From positions 1 to 54,874 of the forward strand of contig DATBFG010000008.1 in assembly GCA_036558645.1 (NCBI GenBank): 54,874 nt of DNA. The letters are read 5' to 3'. Shown in pieces: positions 44,292 through 54,264 of this stretch. Below the pieces are notes generated by a model, which saw only the letters and a list, made by a program, of their open reading frames with translations, had not been told where the DNA came from and did no database searches. The translations under genes and the position numbers were made by a program. This DNA is from DATBFG01 sp036558645 (GTDB taxonomy: Bacteria > Acidobacteriota > Terriglobia > Terriglobales > Acidobacteriaceae). The first letter of the stretch is position 1. Each line of letters begins with the position of its first letter.

Positions 44292-44651
44292 ACTTCACTT
44301 TCCTCGCTACTACTACAGCAAACGACTCGCCATCCTTCGGCGTCTTGCCCATTCCTCATTTACTTGGCTCTTTAGATGCTTTGGGCACGTAAAGAGAGTC
44401 ACTTACGCCGACATGTGAAATCGTGTACTTGGGAAGGAAAAGGAAATTATTTTCACAGACGATGAACATCGCCTACCCTCCGCAGGCTGCGGCATATGAC
44501 CTGGGTCCAACCTGGGAATTCATTGGTACCTCATGAATTGGCCACTCGAGCGACGCTCCATTGCTCCCCAATTGTCGGTGACCCGACGTAACTGGCGAGC
44601 CTTTCAAGCCCCGAACTAGCATGCGAGCAAAAGCACTTACAGGAGAATCCC
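44292..44651. other. Divergent intergenic region
   Basis: About 360 bp without a credible gene. Small inverted repeats occur: CCGCAG-G-CTGCGG near 44480, and AATTCAT / ATGAATT (44517-44523, 44533-44539) with a 9-bp loop. AGGAGA lies just before the next gene. No clear sigma70 promoter was seen. Confidence 0.4.
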
Positions 44652-46136
44652 GTGCACCGGCTCAAATGGGTCTTGGCTTCGCTGATCGTCTGTCTGCTGT
44701 CTTTACTCACTTTCTGGTGGCTCACTTTTGACCCCACATCAGCTGAAGCACAGAGTCCTCAGCCTCAACAATTGCTGCATACCGCCTCGCCAACTGCTTC
44801 ACTCACTCATGCAGAGCTGGTGACCGCAAACTTGCCTGCTGGGAGTGCGATGTATACAGCAAAAAGGGGAGACAGCGTGATAGCCGTGTCGCGTCGCTAC
44901 GTCTCGCAGACCTCGTATCTCACATCGTCGGAACTCGCAGAAGCAATACGCAATACAAATCGCGATGTCGATGGCACGTTCCTGAAGCAGGGACAGAACG
45001 TCGTCATTCCGGGGTTGCTCGACTCGCCGATCGTGGAGAAGTCGGTCCCCGTATCACGGGACTTTGAAGCACGCGCAATTTATCTGACTGGAGTAATGGC
45101 CGGCAGTGACCGAGGGCTCAAGATCATTCGTCGTTGGCGAGAACTCGGTGGCAATGCGGTGGTGTTCGACATCAAGGACAGCGACGGCATCGTGAATATC
45201 CCGTTCGATAACCCGTTGGCGGGAACGCACCATACCTACATTCGCGACTTGCCGAAGTTCACGCGCTTTCTGCATTCGCAGCGAATGCATGCGATTGCGC
45301 GTGTGGCTATTTTCCGGGACGAACACCTCGTGACCACTCATCCAGAACTCGCAGTCAAGTCGCATCGCACAGGAGAAGCCTGGCGGGAAAACGGCAAGCT
45401 GGTCTGGACCGATCCTTCGCAACCGAAAGTGCAGGAGTACGACATCGCCCTCGCCAAAGCTGCGATTGCGGGCGGCGCGGATGAGATTCAGTTCGATTAT
45501 GTGAGGTTTCCCGCGGAGGGTGACCAGAAGGATGCCACCTTCCAGTTCCAAACCGGGCACCCGGAGTGGCACCGTAGCGATGTAATCGCGGATTTCCTTA
45601 AGCACGCGTATGCGGAGATCCATCCCAGCGGTGTACTGCTTTCCCTCGATGTTTTCGGGATCATGGCATGGCAGCGTCCTGTAGACCTAAACCATACGGG
45701 CCAAGACATTGTTGCCATGGCCAAGCATTGCGATGTGCTGTCGCCAATGATCTATCCGTCGCACTTCTTCGGCATGGACGGGATCGCTCGACCGGGCGAC
45801 GCGCCCGAGCACTTCATTGGGGAATCGATGGAGCGCTTCCAGAAGATCACAAAGGGCAGCGATGTGGTCCTACGCCCGTGGCTGCAGGCCTTCGCGTGGC
45901 GGACGAAAACCTACTCGCCGGAATACATCAAGACGCAGGTGCTAACTTCGAAGAACAAGGGCGGGGTCGGCTTTTTGTTCTGGAACGCGAATAACGACTA
46001 CAGCAAGCCGTATGTGGCGATGCCGGAAATGAAGGCGGAGAAGGATAAGTATTTTCGAGGGGATGAAGTCGCACAGTCCGTGCAGGCGGGATTACGAACT
46101 GGTAGCGTGAACGGCAGTTCCGGGATCAACCACTGA
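44652..46136 (+). CDS. Secreted LysM-like / DUF4015 putative glycoside hydrolase
   Basis: 494 residues from GTG 44652 (AGGAGA 7 bp upstream). N-terminal membrane/signal segment (VLASLIVCLLSLLTFWWL), a LysM-like wall-binding module about 65-120 (YTAKRGDSVIAVSRRY, LKQGQNVVIPG), then a (beta/alpha)8-type DUF4015 domain: AIYLTG, NAVVFDIKDSDG, DEIQFDYVRFPAEG, LLSLDVFGIMAW, SPMIYPSHF. Acidic residues at strand ends (DIKD, FDYVRFP) fit a glycosidase active site. Probably acts on cell-wall or extracellular polysaccharide; substrate unknown. Confidence 0.86.
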   Translation: MHRLKWVLASLIVCLLSLLTFWWLTFDPTSAEAQSPQPQQLLHTASPTASLTHAELVTANLPAGSAMYTAKRGDSVIAVSRRYVSQTSYLTSSELAEAIRNTNRDVDGTFLKQGQNVVIPGLLDSPIVEKSVPVSRDFEARAIYLTGVMAGSDRGLKIIRRWRELGGNAVVFDIKDSDGIVNIPFDNPLAGTHHTYIRDLPKFTRFLHSQRMHAIARVAIFRDEHLVTTHPELAVKSHRTGEAWRENGKLVWTDPSQPKVQEYDIALAKAAIAGGADEIQFDYVRFPAEGDQKDATFQFQTGHPEWHRSDVIADFLKHAYAEIHPSGVLLSLDVFGIMAWQRPVDLNHTGQDIVAMAKHCDVLSPMIYPSHFFGMDGIARPGDAPEHFIGESMERFQKITKGSDVVLRPWLQAFAWRTKTYSPEYIKTQVLTSKNKGGVGFLFWNANNDYSKPYVAMPEMKAEKDKYFRGDEVAQSVQAGLRTGSVNGSSGINH

Positions 46137-46166
46137 TCCTTATCTGGGCAACATTGTCAGCAGGCC

Positions 46167-47015
46167 TCAGTCTGTCCCGTGGGTGCGCAAGAATCCGCGC
46201 TGTTTCAGGTTTGTGTCCTCATAAACACCAACGACATCTCCGTTCAGATTGATGCTGCTTGCCTGAGTGGCTAAGGCACCTGGGTAGATGATGCTGACGT
46301 AGGCGGCATGGAAGTACCTAAACCCCCGTCCAAGTCCTCTTTCCGCGATGGCGCTTCCCACAATCTGCCGGGGATCGTTCACGCCATAGGCACAAGTAAA
46401 CTCCGTTTGTCCCATGTGAATTCGCGGACCAAAGTCCCCATCGTCATAGACAAAGCCGTCGAACTCCGTACAACCGACAACGTCTCCTTCATTGTTGATG
46501 TCGAAAACCAATGTCTGCAAACTGCCCGGGGGGTTGATGACAGAGTACGTGTCGCCAATCAACTCGAAACCGACCGGTCCGGGACCAGTCTGGGGGCGCA
46601 CGGTACCAACCACTACTCCCGCATTGTTGACGCCATACGCCTGGGTAATCATTGCGCCTGGATAGTCAATGGTCCTGAAATTGGAGCCTTCCATCCGGAA
46701 TCCATGCACGACGCCGCCGTTCTTGATGTAGGAACCGACGATCTCATCTTGATCATTAATGCCGTAGGCATAAGTGTCCACCGCTCCGGGGAAATCGATG
46801 GTGGTGAACCCGTTGGACTGTAGAAGAAACCCATGATACCGGTTGTTCGAATCGCTGTAATAACCGACCACGTGCCCTGCGGCGTTGATCTTGAACGCAG
46901 CGGTCAAGGTGGAGCCAGGAACATCGATGCTGGTCCAGACCACCGCCGCATTTGAGTATTGTCCGATTGCGCATGAGAACAGGACGAGCAGAAGAGCAGA
47001 GCAGAAGCGGTTCAT
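46167..47015 (-). CDS. Secreted HAF-repeat protein (paralogue 1)
   Basis: ATG 47015 follows GGAGG and gives a signal peptide (MNRFCSALLLVLFSCAIGQ). 282 residues made of about six repeats of 40-43 residues with the pattern IDxPGA...AxGINxxGxVVGxYxD...HGFL, known as the extracellular HAF-repeat family. Paralogous to the gene at 50128. Both lie on the minus strand and flank the kinase gene. Role unknown. Confidence 0.85.
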   Translation of the reverse strand: MNRFCSALLLVLFSCAIGQYSNAAVVWTSIDVPGSTLTAAFKINAAGHVVGYYSDSNNRYHGFLLQSNGFTTIDFPGAVDTYAYGINDQDEIVGSYIKNGGVVHGFRMEGSNFRTIDYPGAMITQAYGVNNAGVVVGTVRPQTGPGPVGFELIGDTYSVINPPGSLQTLVFDINNEGDVVGCTEFDGFVYDDGDFGPRIHMGQTEFTCAYGVNDPRQIVGSAIAERGLGRGFRYFHAAYVSIIYPGALATQASSINLNGDVVGVYEDTNLKQRGFLRTHGTD

Positions 47016-47172
47016 GGGGCAACCTCCAAGCTGATGCGACGACAGGGGAGAACCAAATGCCGGGTGCATACGCGCGGGCGAAGAGTTCGGGGATTATCCC
47101 CGCTTCTTCTGCATGTGTCAACAGGAGGTTTCCAGCAGCCATTCGTTGACTTGCCACAACCGTGCACCTAAG

Positions 47173-50121
47173 ATGATCGGTCAAGCAACGAGCCACTTCG
47201 TGATCGGAAAAACGATCTCTCACTATCGAGTCGTCGAGAAGCTCGGCGGCGGGGGCATGGGTGTGGTGTACAAGGCGGAAGACACCCGCCTGAAGCGCTT
47301 TGTCGCACTCAAGTTCCTGCCTGACGAGGTCGCCAAAGATCCGCAGACTCTCGCCCGTTTTCAACGGGAGGCCCAAGCCGCCTCGGCGCTAAATCATCCG
47401 AACATCTGCACTATCCATGACATCGGCGAGTTCGAAGGGCATCCATTCATCGCCATGGAGTTTCTCGATGGCGTGACGCTCAAACACCAGATCACGGGAC
47501 GGGCGATGGATGGCGAGATTTTGCTGGCGCTGGCCATTGAAGTGGCCGATGCGCTGGACGCAGCCCATGCGGAAGGTATCGTCCATCGCGACATTAAGCC
47601 GGCGAACATCTTCGTAACCAAGCGCGGTCATGCCAAGATTCTCGACTTCGGGTTGGCGAAGGTCACACCGAGCAGTTCAACTGACCCGGCGCAGGTTGCC
47701 GCGGAAGACACGGCCGTCGTAGCCCATGAGCACCTTACCAGTCCGGGTACAGCGCTGGGGACGGTCGCGTATATGTCGCCGGAGCAAGTGCTCGGCAAAG
47801 ATCTCGATGCTCGAACAGATTTGTTTTCCTTCGGAGTAGTGCTTTATGAAATGACGACCGGAGGATTGCCGTTTACAGGCGGAACGTCGGGCGCCATTTT
47901 TGATGGAATTCTGCATAAAGCGCCAGTGGCTCCGGTTCGCCTGAACCGCGACATTCCGCCGGAGCTCGAACGCATCATCAACAAGGCGCTCGAGAAGGAT
48001 CGCAATCTCCGGTATCAGCACGCAGCCGATTTGCGCGCCGATCTGCAGCGCTTGAAGCGCGACACGGAGTCGGGACGGAGTGCAGTGGTGGAGAGCGTTA
48101 CGTCCGCGTCGCAACTCTCAAGTTCCCCAGTGCAAGTGTCCCCGTCAGGTTCGAGTCAGGCACAAGCGGTGTCTTCTGGGACGCTAATCCCGGCCAGTGG
48201 ACCTAAGGATTTGGCGACTTCGCGACGCTGGAAACTCGCTGCAGTGGCTGCAGCGGCATTGGCCGCACTCATCATCGGTGGCATTTTCTTACGCTCTTAT
48301 CAGGCCCATGCCATCACAGCCAAAGACTCGATCCTGATTGCGGATTTCATCAATACGACCAACGACCCGGTTTTTGACGGCACCCTCAAGAAGGCGCTCA
48401 CCGTCGATCTCGAGCAGTCCCCTTATCTCAATGTTTTTTCTGAGGCACGCGCCCAGCACACGTTGGGGCTAATGGGACGGCCGCAGGACGAGCGCATTAC
48501 GGTCCAGACGGGCCGTGAGATTTGCCAACGAAATGGGGTGAAGGCACTGTTGGCTGGCACAATCGCGAATCTCGGCAATCAATACATCGTAACTCTCGAT
48601 GCAATCGACGCGTCCAGCGGGGACACACTGGCAGAAGTGCAAGCACAGGCAGACAGCAAAGAAAAAGTTTTGAAGGCGTTAGACGAAACAAGCACTCAGC
48701 TGCGGGGCAAGTTGGGAGAGTCTTTGGCTTCGGTCAAGCAATTCGATAAGCCTTTGGAAGAAGCGACCACCTCATCGCTCGAGGCTCTCAAGAGCTTCAC
48801 TCTCGGGGAGGCCAAGCATCAGCTGACGGAAGAGATAGGAGCCATTCCATTTTTCAAGCGCGCCATCGAACTCGATCCCAATTTCGCCATGGCCTACGCG
48901 ACCCTGGGAACGATCTACGGCAACCTCACGCAGTATCCACTCGCCGAGGAATATCGAAAAAAGGCATTCGACCTTAAAGATCGAACCAGCGAGCGCGAAA
49001 AGCTATACATCACCGCTCACTACTACATGGATAGCGGTCAACTCGATAAGGGAATCGAGGCCTACGAGCTGTTCAAACAGACGTACCCACGGGACAGCGT
49101 GCCGCATGCCAATCTGGCAGTGGAATACATTCTGTCGCTCGGTGAATTTGAGAAGGGGCTTCCGGAGGCTCAAGCCGCTATGGAAGCTGAGCCGGACGAT
49201 ACTCGCGGTTATTTTCTTTCGGCTGCTGCCTACATGGGACTTAATCGTCTTGATGAGGCCAAGACCGTGCTCAACGCCGGGCTCAAACACAATCCATCGT
49301 TTCTGGCTCTGCATGACTGGCTCGCTCAGGTCGCAATGGCACAGGGCGACATGGCAGAGATGGAGAGGCAGGAAAACTTCACTCGATCTGACCCCTATTA
49401 CGAAATGGTCACAAGTTCCCGCCATGGCGACTATGCGGCCGCCCATGGCCAGCGCCGGAAAGCTCTGGAGTATTACGATAAGGCGCGGCAATTAGCACAA
49501 CGTTTGGGCATCAAGGAGTCGGAGGCGGGCGCGCTAGACGCCGCATCCTGGATGGAAGCACTCTTTGGAAACGATAAGCAGTCCATTGCTCTTGCCAACG
49601 CGGCTCTGCCCATTTCCGACAGCTACGTCGCCCAACTCTCCACGGCGGCCGATCTGGCCATGGCAGGCGACAACAAGCGCGCTCTGGATATCGCCACCAA
49701 GTTTGCCAAGCAACGCCCAGAGGACACGGTCGTGCAAGCGCTTATGGTGCCGCAGGTAGTGGCTACGACAGCCTTGGTTAGTAACCAACCCGGCAAAGCC
49801 GTGGAGTTGCTCAAAAAGGCTACGCCCTATGACAAGAGCGTCACGATCGTGCAGTATGTGCGTGCGAATGGCTATTTGAAGTCCGGACAGACCCCCGATG
49901 CCGAGAAGGAATTCCAGAGGATTCTGGCATCACGGAGTTTCTTGCCGGCTGACCCACTGATGTCGTTCGCACATCTAGGATTGGCACGCGTGTACGCGGC
50001 TGAGGGTGACAAGGTAAAGAGCCGATCTGCCTACCAGGATTTTCTCGCTCTTTGGAAGGATGCTGACCCCGATATTCCAATCATCAAGGAAGCGCAGGCG
50101 GAGTACGCAAAGGTGCAGTAG
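47173..50121 (+). CDS. Membrane Ser/Thr protein kinase with TPR sensor region
   Basis: 982 residues from ATG 47173 (an earlier in-frame ATG at 47113 adds 20 poor residues). Kinase domain 15-295: Gly-loop LGGGGMGVVYKAED, Lys47, HRDIKPAN (138-145), DFG (158-160), SPE. A Ser/Pro linker, one membrane helix (about 354-374), then an outside part with a TolB-N-like module (DSILIADFINTTNDPVFDG) and about eight TPR-like helical pairs to the end. Active-site residues are complete. This PknB-like TPR receptor layout is abundant in Acidobacteriota. Ligand and substrates unknown. Confidence 0.93.
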   Translation: MIGQATSHFVIGKTISHYRVVEKLGGGGMGVVYKAEDTRLKRFVALKFLPDEVAKDPQTLARFQREAQAASALNHPNICTIHDIGEFEGHPFIAMEFLDGVTLKHQITGRAMDGEILLALAIEVADALDAAHAEGIVHRDIKPANIFVTKRGHAKILDFGLAKVTPSSSTDPAQVAAEDTAVVAHEHLTSPGTALGTVAYMSPEQVLGKDLDARTDLFSFGVVLYEMTTGGLPFTGGTSGAIFDGILHKAPVAPVRLNRDIPPELERIINKALEKDRNLRYQHAADLRADLQRLKRDTESGRSAVVESVTSASQLSSSPVQVSPSGSSQAQAVSSGTLIPASGPKDLATSRRWKLAAVAAAALAALIIGGIFLRSYQAHAITAKDSILIADFINTTNDPVFDGTLKKALTVDLEQSPYLNVFSEARAQHTLGLMGRPQDERITVQTGREICQRNGVKALLAGTIANLGNQYIVTLDAIDASSGDTLAEVQAQADSKEKVLKALDETSTQLRGKLGESLASVKQFDKPLEEATTSSLEALKSFTLGEAKHQLTEEIGAIPFFKRAIELDPNFAMAYATLGTIYGNLTQYPLAEEYRKKAFDLKDRTSEREKLYITAHYYMDSGQLDKGIEAYELFKQTYPRDSVPHANLAVEYILSLGEFEKGLPEAQAAMEAEPDDTRGYFLSAAAYMGLNRLDEAKTVLNAGLKHNPSFLALHDWLAQVAMAQGDMAEMERQENFTRSDPYYEMVTSSRHGDYAAAHGQRRKALEYYDKARQLAQRLGIKESEAGALDAASWMEALFGNDKQSIALANAALPISDSYVAQLSTAADLAMAGDNKRALDIATKFAKQRPEDTVVQALMVPQVVATTALVSNQPGKAVELLKKATPYDKSVTIVQYVRANGYLKSGQTPDAEKEFQRILASRSFLPADPLMSFAHLGLARVYAAEGDKVKSRSAYQDFLALWKDADPDIPIIKEAQAEYAKVQ

Positions 50122-50127
50122 GAGGAA

Positions 50128-50982
50128 CTATCGCAAGTTCCCACGCGTGGTTCCGCTCGTTCTTAGGAAGCCGTGGCCGACGTGAGTGGAATCCAAGTAT
50201 GATCCCACGACGTCGCCGTTGTCATTGATTCCGAAAACCGATGTCGTTGTGGAAGCCGGGAATTTGATGCGGATGAATTGTTTGTTATTCAACAGGAAGG
50301 CCTCGATCTGATCCGATGGCATCACCGCGATTCCAACGATTTGTCGAAGTGAATTCACAGCACAGGCACCGACCCGATGACTTCCAGGAAAGTTGATTCG
50401 CGCAAACCTGCCGTTCGCGAACGCAAAGCCGTATTGGTTACCATTTGAAAGTGAGAAGCTCCCTACGACGTCACCAAGATTACTGATGCCTGAAGGCCAT
50501 GTGGCCACTGCACCAGTCGCCTCGATTTTCGTAAAAATTCCCGCACTCAGTTCGAAGCCGTGATACCCCATGTCGTAGTAGTAGCCGACGAGGTCGCCGT
50601 TATTGTTGAGCCCCCTGGCATCGGTTTCAAGTGCGCCAGGGTAGTCGATGGACGTCCAGGTTTTGCCATCGAATGAGAAGCCATGACCAAGGCCACCGAT
50701 CCAATATGTGCCGACGATTTTCCCAGCGTCATTAATCCCGAAGGCCAGTGTCTGCTCTGCGCCTGGGTAGTCGATGGCGCTTAAAGTGCCAGCATTCCAT
50801 AAGAATCCGTGCCAAGAGTTGTCGCCATTTAAGTTGTAGTAGATACCGACCACCTGCCCGAGCTCATTGATGCCGTTAGCCATGGTCTCCGTCGCACCCG
50901 GCACGTCAATCGTGGTCCATGTCGAGGCTTGCACGGACCCGACAAGCGCTAGCCACAAAGCGCATCTACAAAATAGACTCAT
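50128..50982 (-). CDS. Secreted HAF-repeat protein (paralogue 2)
   Basis: ATG 50982 (GAGG upstream) gives signal peptide SLFCRCALWLALVGSVQA and 284 residues of HAF repeats (IDVPGATETMANGINELGQ, SIDYPGALETDARGLN and others). It is close in length and repeat layout to the paralogue at 46167. The stop codon is only 6 bp from that of the kinase gene; the two genes converge. Confidence 0.85.
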   Translation of the reverse strand: MSLFCRCALWLALVGSVQASTWTTIDVPGATETMANGINELGQVVGIYYNLNGDNSWHGFLWNAGTLSAIDYPGAEQTLAFGINDAGKIVGTYWIGGLGHGFSFDGKTWTSIDYPGALETDARGLNNNGDLVGYYYDMGYHGFELSAGIFTKIEATGAVATWPSGISNLGDVVGSFSLSNGNQYGFAFANGRFARINFPGSHRVGACAVNSLRQIVGIAVMPSDQIEAFLLNNKQFIRIKFPASTTTSVFGINDNGDVVGSYLDSTHVGHGFLRTSGTTRGNLR

Positions 50983-51323
50983 TTCACAACCTCGCTGGAC
51001 TGTTTGGCCAAAGGCGGAGATCGGAAGCAGACGAAGATTCTGTACTGCACTGCAATGACCGTCAAGTAAAACTATGGAGCGAGCCAAGAATCAACCCCGC
51101 ACTGGGTAATACCACCTTTTTCCCACAGTAATAGCCCAAAAGGTGCGCACCGCCGATCGCTGTCCTCAGTTATAATTGCGCAGCGCAGCGCGTCGACCTC
51201 CCTCGATTTGGGGTATGCTGGCGAGGCAGTTGAACAATCCAGTCCAGCTCTGGAACAAACTCGGCAGCGACATTACGCATCCCTCTGTAGCACCGTTGAA
51301 TCATTACAAGGTAAGGAGTTCGT
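50983..51323. other. Divergent intergenic region, 341 bp
   Basis: Between the HAF gene (minus) and ilvE (plus). TATAAT at 51171-51176 is perfect but has no matching -35 box. No structured RNA or leader peptide was recognised upstream of ilvE. Confidence 0.4.
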
Positions 51324-52271
51324 ATGGCGATTGAGAAGACGGAAAAAATCTGGCACAACGGCAAGTTCATCCCTTGGGATGATGCCAAGCTTCACGTGAT
51401 GTGCCATGTGGTGAACTATGGTTCCTCAGTGTTTGAGGGTGTCCGTTGCTACTCATTGCCTTCCGGACCCGCCATTTTCCGCGCCGACGAACACGTCCAA
51501 CGTCTTTTGGATTCCGCCAAGATTTACCGTATCGATGTCGACTTCACCCGCGAAGAACTGGTTGCCGCTATGGTGGAGCTGGTCAAGCGCAACGGCGTGT
51601 GGCCTTGCTACATGCGTCCTATTATTTTGCGCGGCTACGGCGAAGCCGGCGTGAACCCCTTTAACTCGCCGACCGAGGTCTACATCGCGAACTATCCTTG
51701 GGGGAAATACCTGGGAAGCGACGCTGAGCAGGGCGTAGACGTTTGCATCTCTTCGTGGACGCGCATTGCCCCGAATACCTTGCCGGCTATGGCGAAATCG
51801 GGCGCGAATTACATGAACTCGCAGCTCATTAAGATGGAGGCCATCATTAACGGCTACGTTGAGGGCATTGCGCTCGACGTCGACGGATACGTGAGCGAGG
51901 GTTCGGGTGAGAACATTTTTGTGGTGCGAAATGGCGTCTTGCGAACCGCTCCTCTGGGCAATTCTGTCTTGCCTGGCATTACGCGTGATTCCGTGCTGAC
52001 AATTGCACGAGATCTCGGTATTCCAATCGTCGAGCAGAGCATACCGCGCGAAATGCTGTATGTAGCGGATGAAGTCTTCTTCAGCGGCACGGCGGCCGAA
52101 ATCACTCCGATAAGATCGGTCGATAAAATCAGCGTCGGCAAGGGCGTCATGGGACCAGTCACCAAGCGGATCCAGCAGGAGTTCTACGGAATCATCGGCG
52201 GAGCCAAGCCCGACCGCTTCAATTGGCTAACGCCAGTCCCAGTAGCTGCAAAACAGCCAGTAACCGTTTAG
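51324..52271 (+). CDS. ilvE: Branched-chain amino acid aminotransferase
   Basis: Last step of valine, leucine and isoleucine synthesis. 315 residues, PLP fold type IV: VNYGSSVFEGVRCY, RPIILRGYGEAGVNP, PLP lysine in MAKSGANYMNSQLIK, EGSGENIFVV and FFSGTAAEITP. AAGGAG lies before the ATG. Followed by a 10-bp stem-loop. No other ilv or leu gene in the window. Confidence 0.94.
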   Translation: MAIEKTEKIWHNGKFIPWDDAKLHVMCHVVNYGSSVFEGVRCYSLPSGPAIFRADEHVQRLLDSAKIYRIDVDFTREELVAAMVELVKRNGVWPCYMRPIILRGYGEAGVNPFNSPTEVYIANYPWGKYLGSDAEQGVDVCISSWTRIAPNTLPAMAKSGANYMNSQLIKMEAIINGYVEGIALDVDGYVSEGSGENIFVVRNGVLRTAPLGNSVLPGITRDSVLTIARDLGIPIVEQSIPREMLYVADEVFFSGTAAEITPIRSVDKISVGKGVMGPVTKRIQQEFYGIIGGAKPDRFNWLTPVPVAAKQPVTV

Positions 52272-52292
52272 AATCGATCCCGTCTAAGTCTC

Positions 52293-52318
52293 CCAGGGTG
52301 CGCCGTCTCGCACCCTGG
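52293..52318. terminator. Strong stem-loop after ilvE
   Basis: Perfect 10-bp stem CCAGGGTGCG / CGCACCCTGG with loop CCGTCT, 22 bp after the ilvE stop. There is no T-run, so intrinsic termination may be weak; it could instead stabilise the mRNA 3' end. Confidence 0.5.
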
Positions 52319-52355
52319 TCAGCAAAAACCACGTTATTTCTCCCAGGAGGCTTTT

Positions 52356-52901
52356 ATGGCAACCCCTCAAATGAGCCTGTCTCCAGAGTTTGTCTTGACC
52401 TATCGGGACATGATGCTGGACGGACTCGCCCGCGAAGCTGAAATTACGAAGCGCGTAATAGGCGCCGTTCCCGACGACAAAGCAGACTACAAACCCGATC
52501 CTAACGCCCGCACCGGCCGTGAACTCGCATCACACCTCGCGAATGTTGATGTCTGGTTTCTTGATAGCATCGCCGACTTGAAGTTTGGTATGGAAGAGGA
52601 TGCTGGAAAGCCACAGCTCACCTCGGCACAATTGGTTGATTGGTACAACGAGAACATCAAGCGTGGCTCGGAGCGGGTACGCGCGATGACGCCCGAACAG
52701 TTGATGACACCAGTAGATTTCATTGGTGCTTTCAATCTGCCCGCAGTTCTGTATCTGGGATTCCTGAACAATCACTGCATCCATCACCGTGGGCAGCTTG
52801 CTACCTACCTGCGTCCGATGGGATCGAAATGTCCGACGATCTACGGTGGCAGCTTCGACGAGCCCTTCGAGATGCCCGAGGCGTCTGATACTGCAGCATA
52901 G
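52356..52901 (+). CDS. DinB-like four-helix protein
   Basis: 181 residues with the DinB/YfiT layout: YRDMMLDGLAREAEITKRVI helix, His in SHLANVDVWFLD, and NNHCIHHRGQLATYLRPMG near residue 145, which supply the three His ligands of a divalent metal site. Family members include thiol transferases, but most are uncharacterised. ATG follows CCAGGAGG. Confidence 0.85.
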   Translation: MATPQMSLSPEFVLTYRDMMLDGLAREAEITKRVIGAVPDDKADYKPDPNARTGRELASHLANVDVWFLDSIADLKFGMEEDAGKPQLTSAQLVDWYNENIKRGSERVRAMTPEQLMTPVDFIGAFNLPAVLYLGFLNNHCIHHRGQLATYLRPMGSKCPTIYGGSFDEPFEMPEASDTAA

Positions 52902-52920
52902 GTTGGTCCGTCTTGAAAGG

Positions 52921-52945
52921 AGGCCGTCTACCGGACGGCCTTTTT
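52921..52945 (+). terminator. Rho-independent terminator after DinB-like gene
   Basis: 8-bp stem AGGCCGTC / GACGGCCT with loop TACCG, then TTTT. It begins 20 bp after the stop codon. Confidence 0.88.
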
Positions 52946-53078
52946 GCTTGTCCGTAGTATCCCCCTCCAGCCACCTCGCCATCTGTCCATCTTCCTGTTT
53001 TTGCCTATTACTTCAGTCATCTTGGGCAGGGTGACGTTTCAGTCCATCATACGAATTGGCCCGCGGGGGACGTCTCTG

Positions 53079-54203
53079 ATGAATATTGATGATTTGCTTC
53101 GCATTGCGATGGAACGCCGTTCTTCCGACTTGCATTTAAAAGTCGGTAATTATCCCCATCTCCGTATTGATGGCGAACTAATTCCGCTGACGGATCAACC
53201 ACGCGTGAGCGCGGAAGACATGCTCAACATGGCATTCAGCATGATGTCTGCCCGTCAAAAGCAGAAATTCAAAGAGACCACCGAAATCGATATGGCCTAT
53301 GGTGTCGCCGGACTGGGCCGATTCCGTGTGAACGTATTTCAGCAACGCGGCAACGTCGGATTAGTGCTCCGCGTCATCCCGACCAAAATTCGGGCGCTCG
53401 ACGAACTTTATTTGCCGAAGGTTGTGGAGCAGGTTTGCGACATGCCTCGCGGGCTGGTGCTGGTCACGGGCGTCACCGGATCCGGTAAATCAACCACCCT
53501 GGCTGCAATGGTTGACCGCGTGAATTCGACCCGCTCCGAACACATTATTACGATCGAAGACCCGATCGAATTTCTGCACCGCGACAAGAAGGGATATGTC
53601 AATCAGCGGGAAGTGCAGGTGGATACGCCTTCGTTTTCCGCCGCCTTGCGTGCCTCTCTCCGTCAAGATCCCGACGTCATCCTGGTCGGCGAAATGCGCG
53701 ACATCGAAACCATTGGAACAGGCCTGCATGCGGCCGAAACCGGTCACATGGTGTTCTCGACCTTGCACACACTCGATGCTGTAGAAACGATCAACCGTAT
53801 CATCGCGGTCTTCCCTCCGCCCGAACAGAAGCAGATTCGATTGCAACTGGCGGCAATTCTCCGCGCTGTCATCAGTCAGCGACTGGTAAAGCGCTGCGAC
53901 GGAGATGGCCGCGTGCCCGCAGTCGAAGTCATGATCAACACGGCGTATATCCGGGAATGTATCCTGGTTCCGGAAAAGACGCGGTCGATCCGCGATGCCA
54001 TCTCTGCTGGCACTTCGCAGTACGGCATGCAGACCTTCGACCAGTCACTGTGGGATTTGTTCCAGGCAGGTCTGATCAACTACGAAACGGCACTCGAGAA
54101 TGCTTCGAACGCCGACGACTTCAAGCTGCGCATGCAGGGAATTTCGTCGACCAGCGATCTTTCTCGCAATGCCATGCAAACCGCCGGGTTTGGCGGCCGC
54201 TAA
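53079..54203 (+). CDS. pilT: Type IV pilus retraction ATPase PilT
   Basis: 374 residues from ATG 53079 (GGGGGA 9 bp upstream); a longer reading from 52944 would include the terminator and is rejected. N-terminal PAS-like domain (RSSDLHLKVGNYPHLRIDG), Walker A GVTGSGKST at 131-139, Asp box IITIEDPIEF, Walker B VILVGEMRD, His box HMVFSTLHTLDA. Hexameric motor that depolymerises pilin during twitching. No other pil gene is adjacent. The usual AIRNLIRE retraction motif appears changed to SIRDAISAG. Confidence 0.95.
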   Translation: MNIDDLLRIAMERRSSDLHLKVGNYPHLRIDGELIPLTDQPRVSAEDMLNMAFSMMSARQKQKFKETTEIDMAYGVAGLGRFRVNVFQQRGNVGLVLRVIPTKIRALDELYLPKVVEQVCDMPRGLVLVTGVTGSGKSTTLAAMVDRVNSTRSEHIITIEDPIEFLHRDKKGYVNQREVQVDTPSFSAALRASLRQDPDVILVGEMRDIETIGTGLHAAETGHMVFSTLHTLDAVETINRIIAVFPPPEQKQIRLQLAAILRAVISQRLVKRCDGDGRVPAVEVMINTAYIRECILVPEKTRSIRDAISAGTSQYGMQTFDQSLWDLFQAGLINYETALENASNADDFKLRMQGISSTSDLSRNAMQTAGFGGR

Positions 54204-54221
54204 GGTTTACTAAAAAGCGAA

Positions 54222-54246
54222 GGGCACGCGCAAGCGTGCCCTTATT
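54222..54246. terminator. Terminator between pilT and STAS gene
   Basis: Perfect 8-bp stem GGGCACGC / GCGTGCCC with GCAA tetraloop, then TTATT. Upstream A-run (TAAAAAG) suggests it may also work for the convergent STAS gene. Confidence 0.8.
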
Positions 54247-54264
54247 CGCATTCAGGAAGCCCTC

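Noticed and set aside
51171..51176. TATAAT upstream of ilvE as a promoter
   Set aside because: No -35 box at 16-18 bp; kept only as a remark on the gap.
52944..53078. Extended PilT start
   Set aside because: It begins at the end of the terminator of the upstream gene and adds 45 residues unlike PilT; ATG 53079 gives the family N-terminus.
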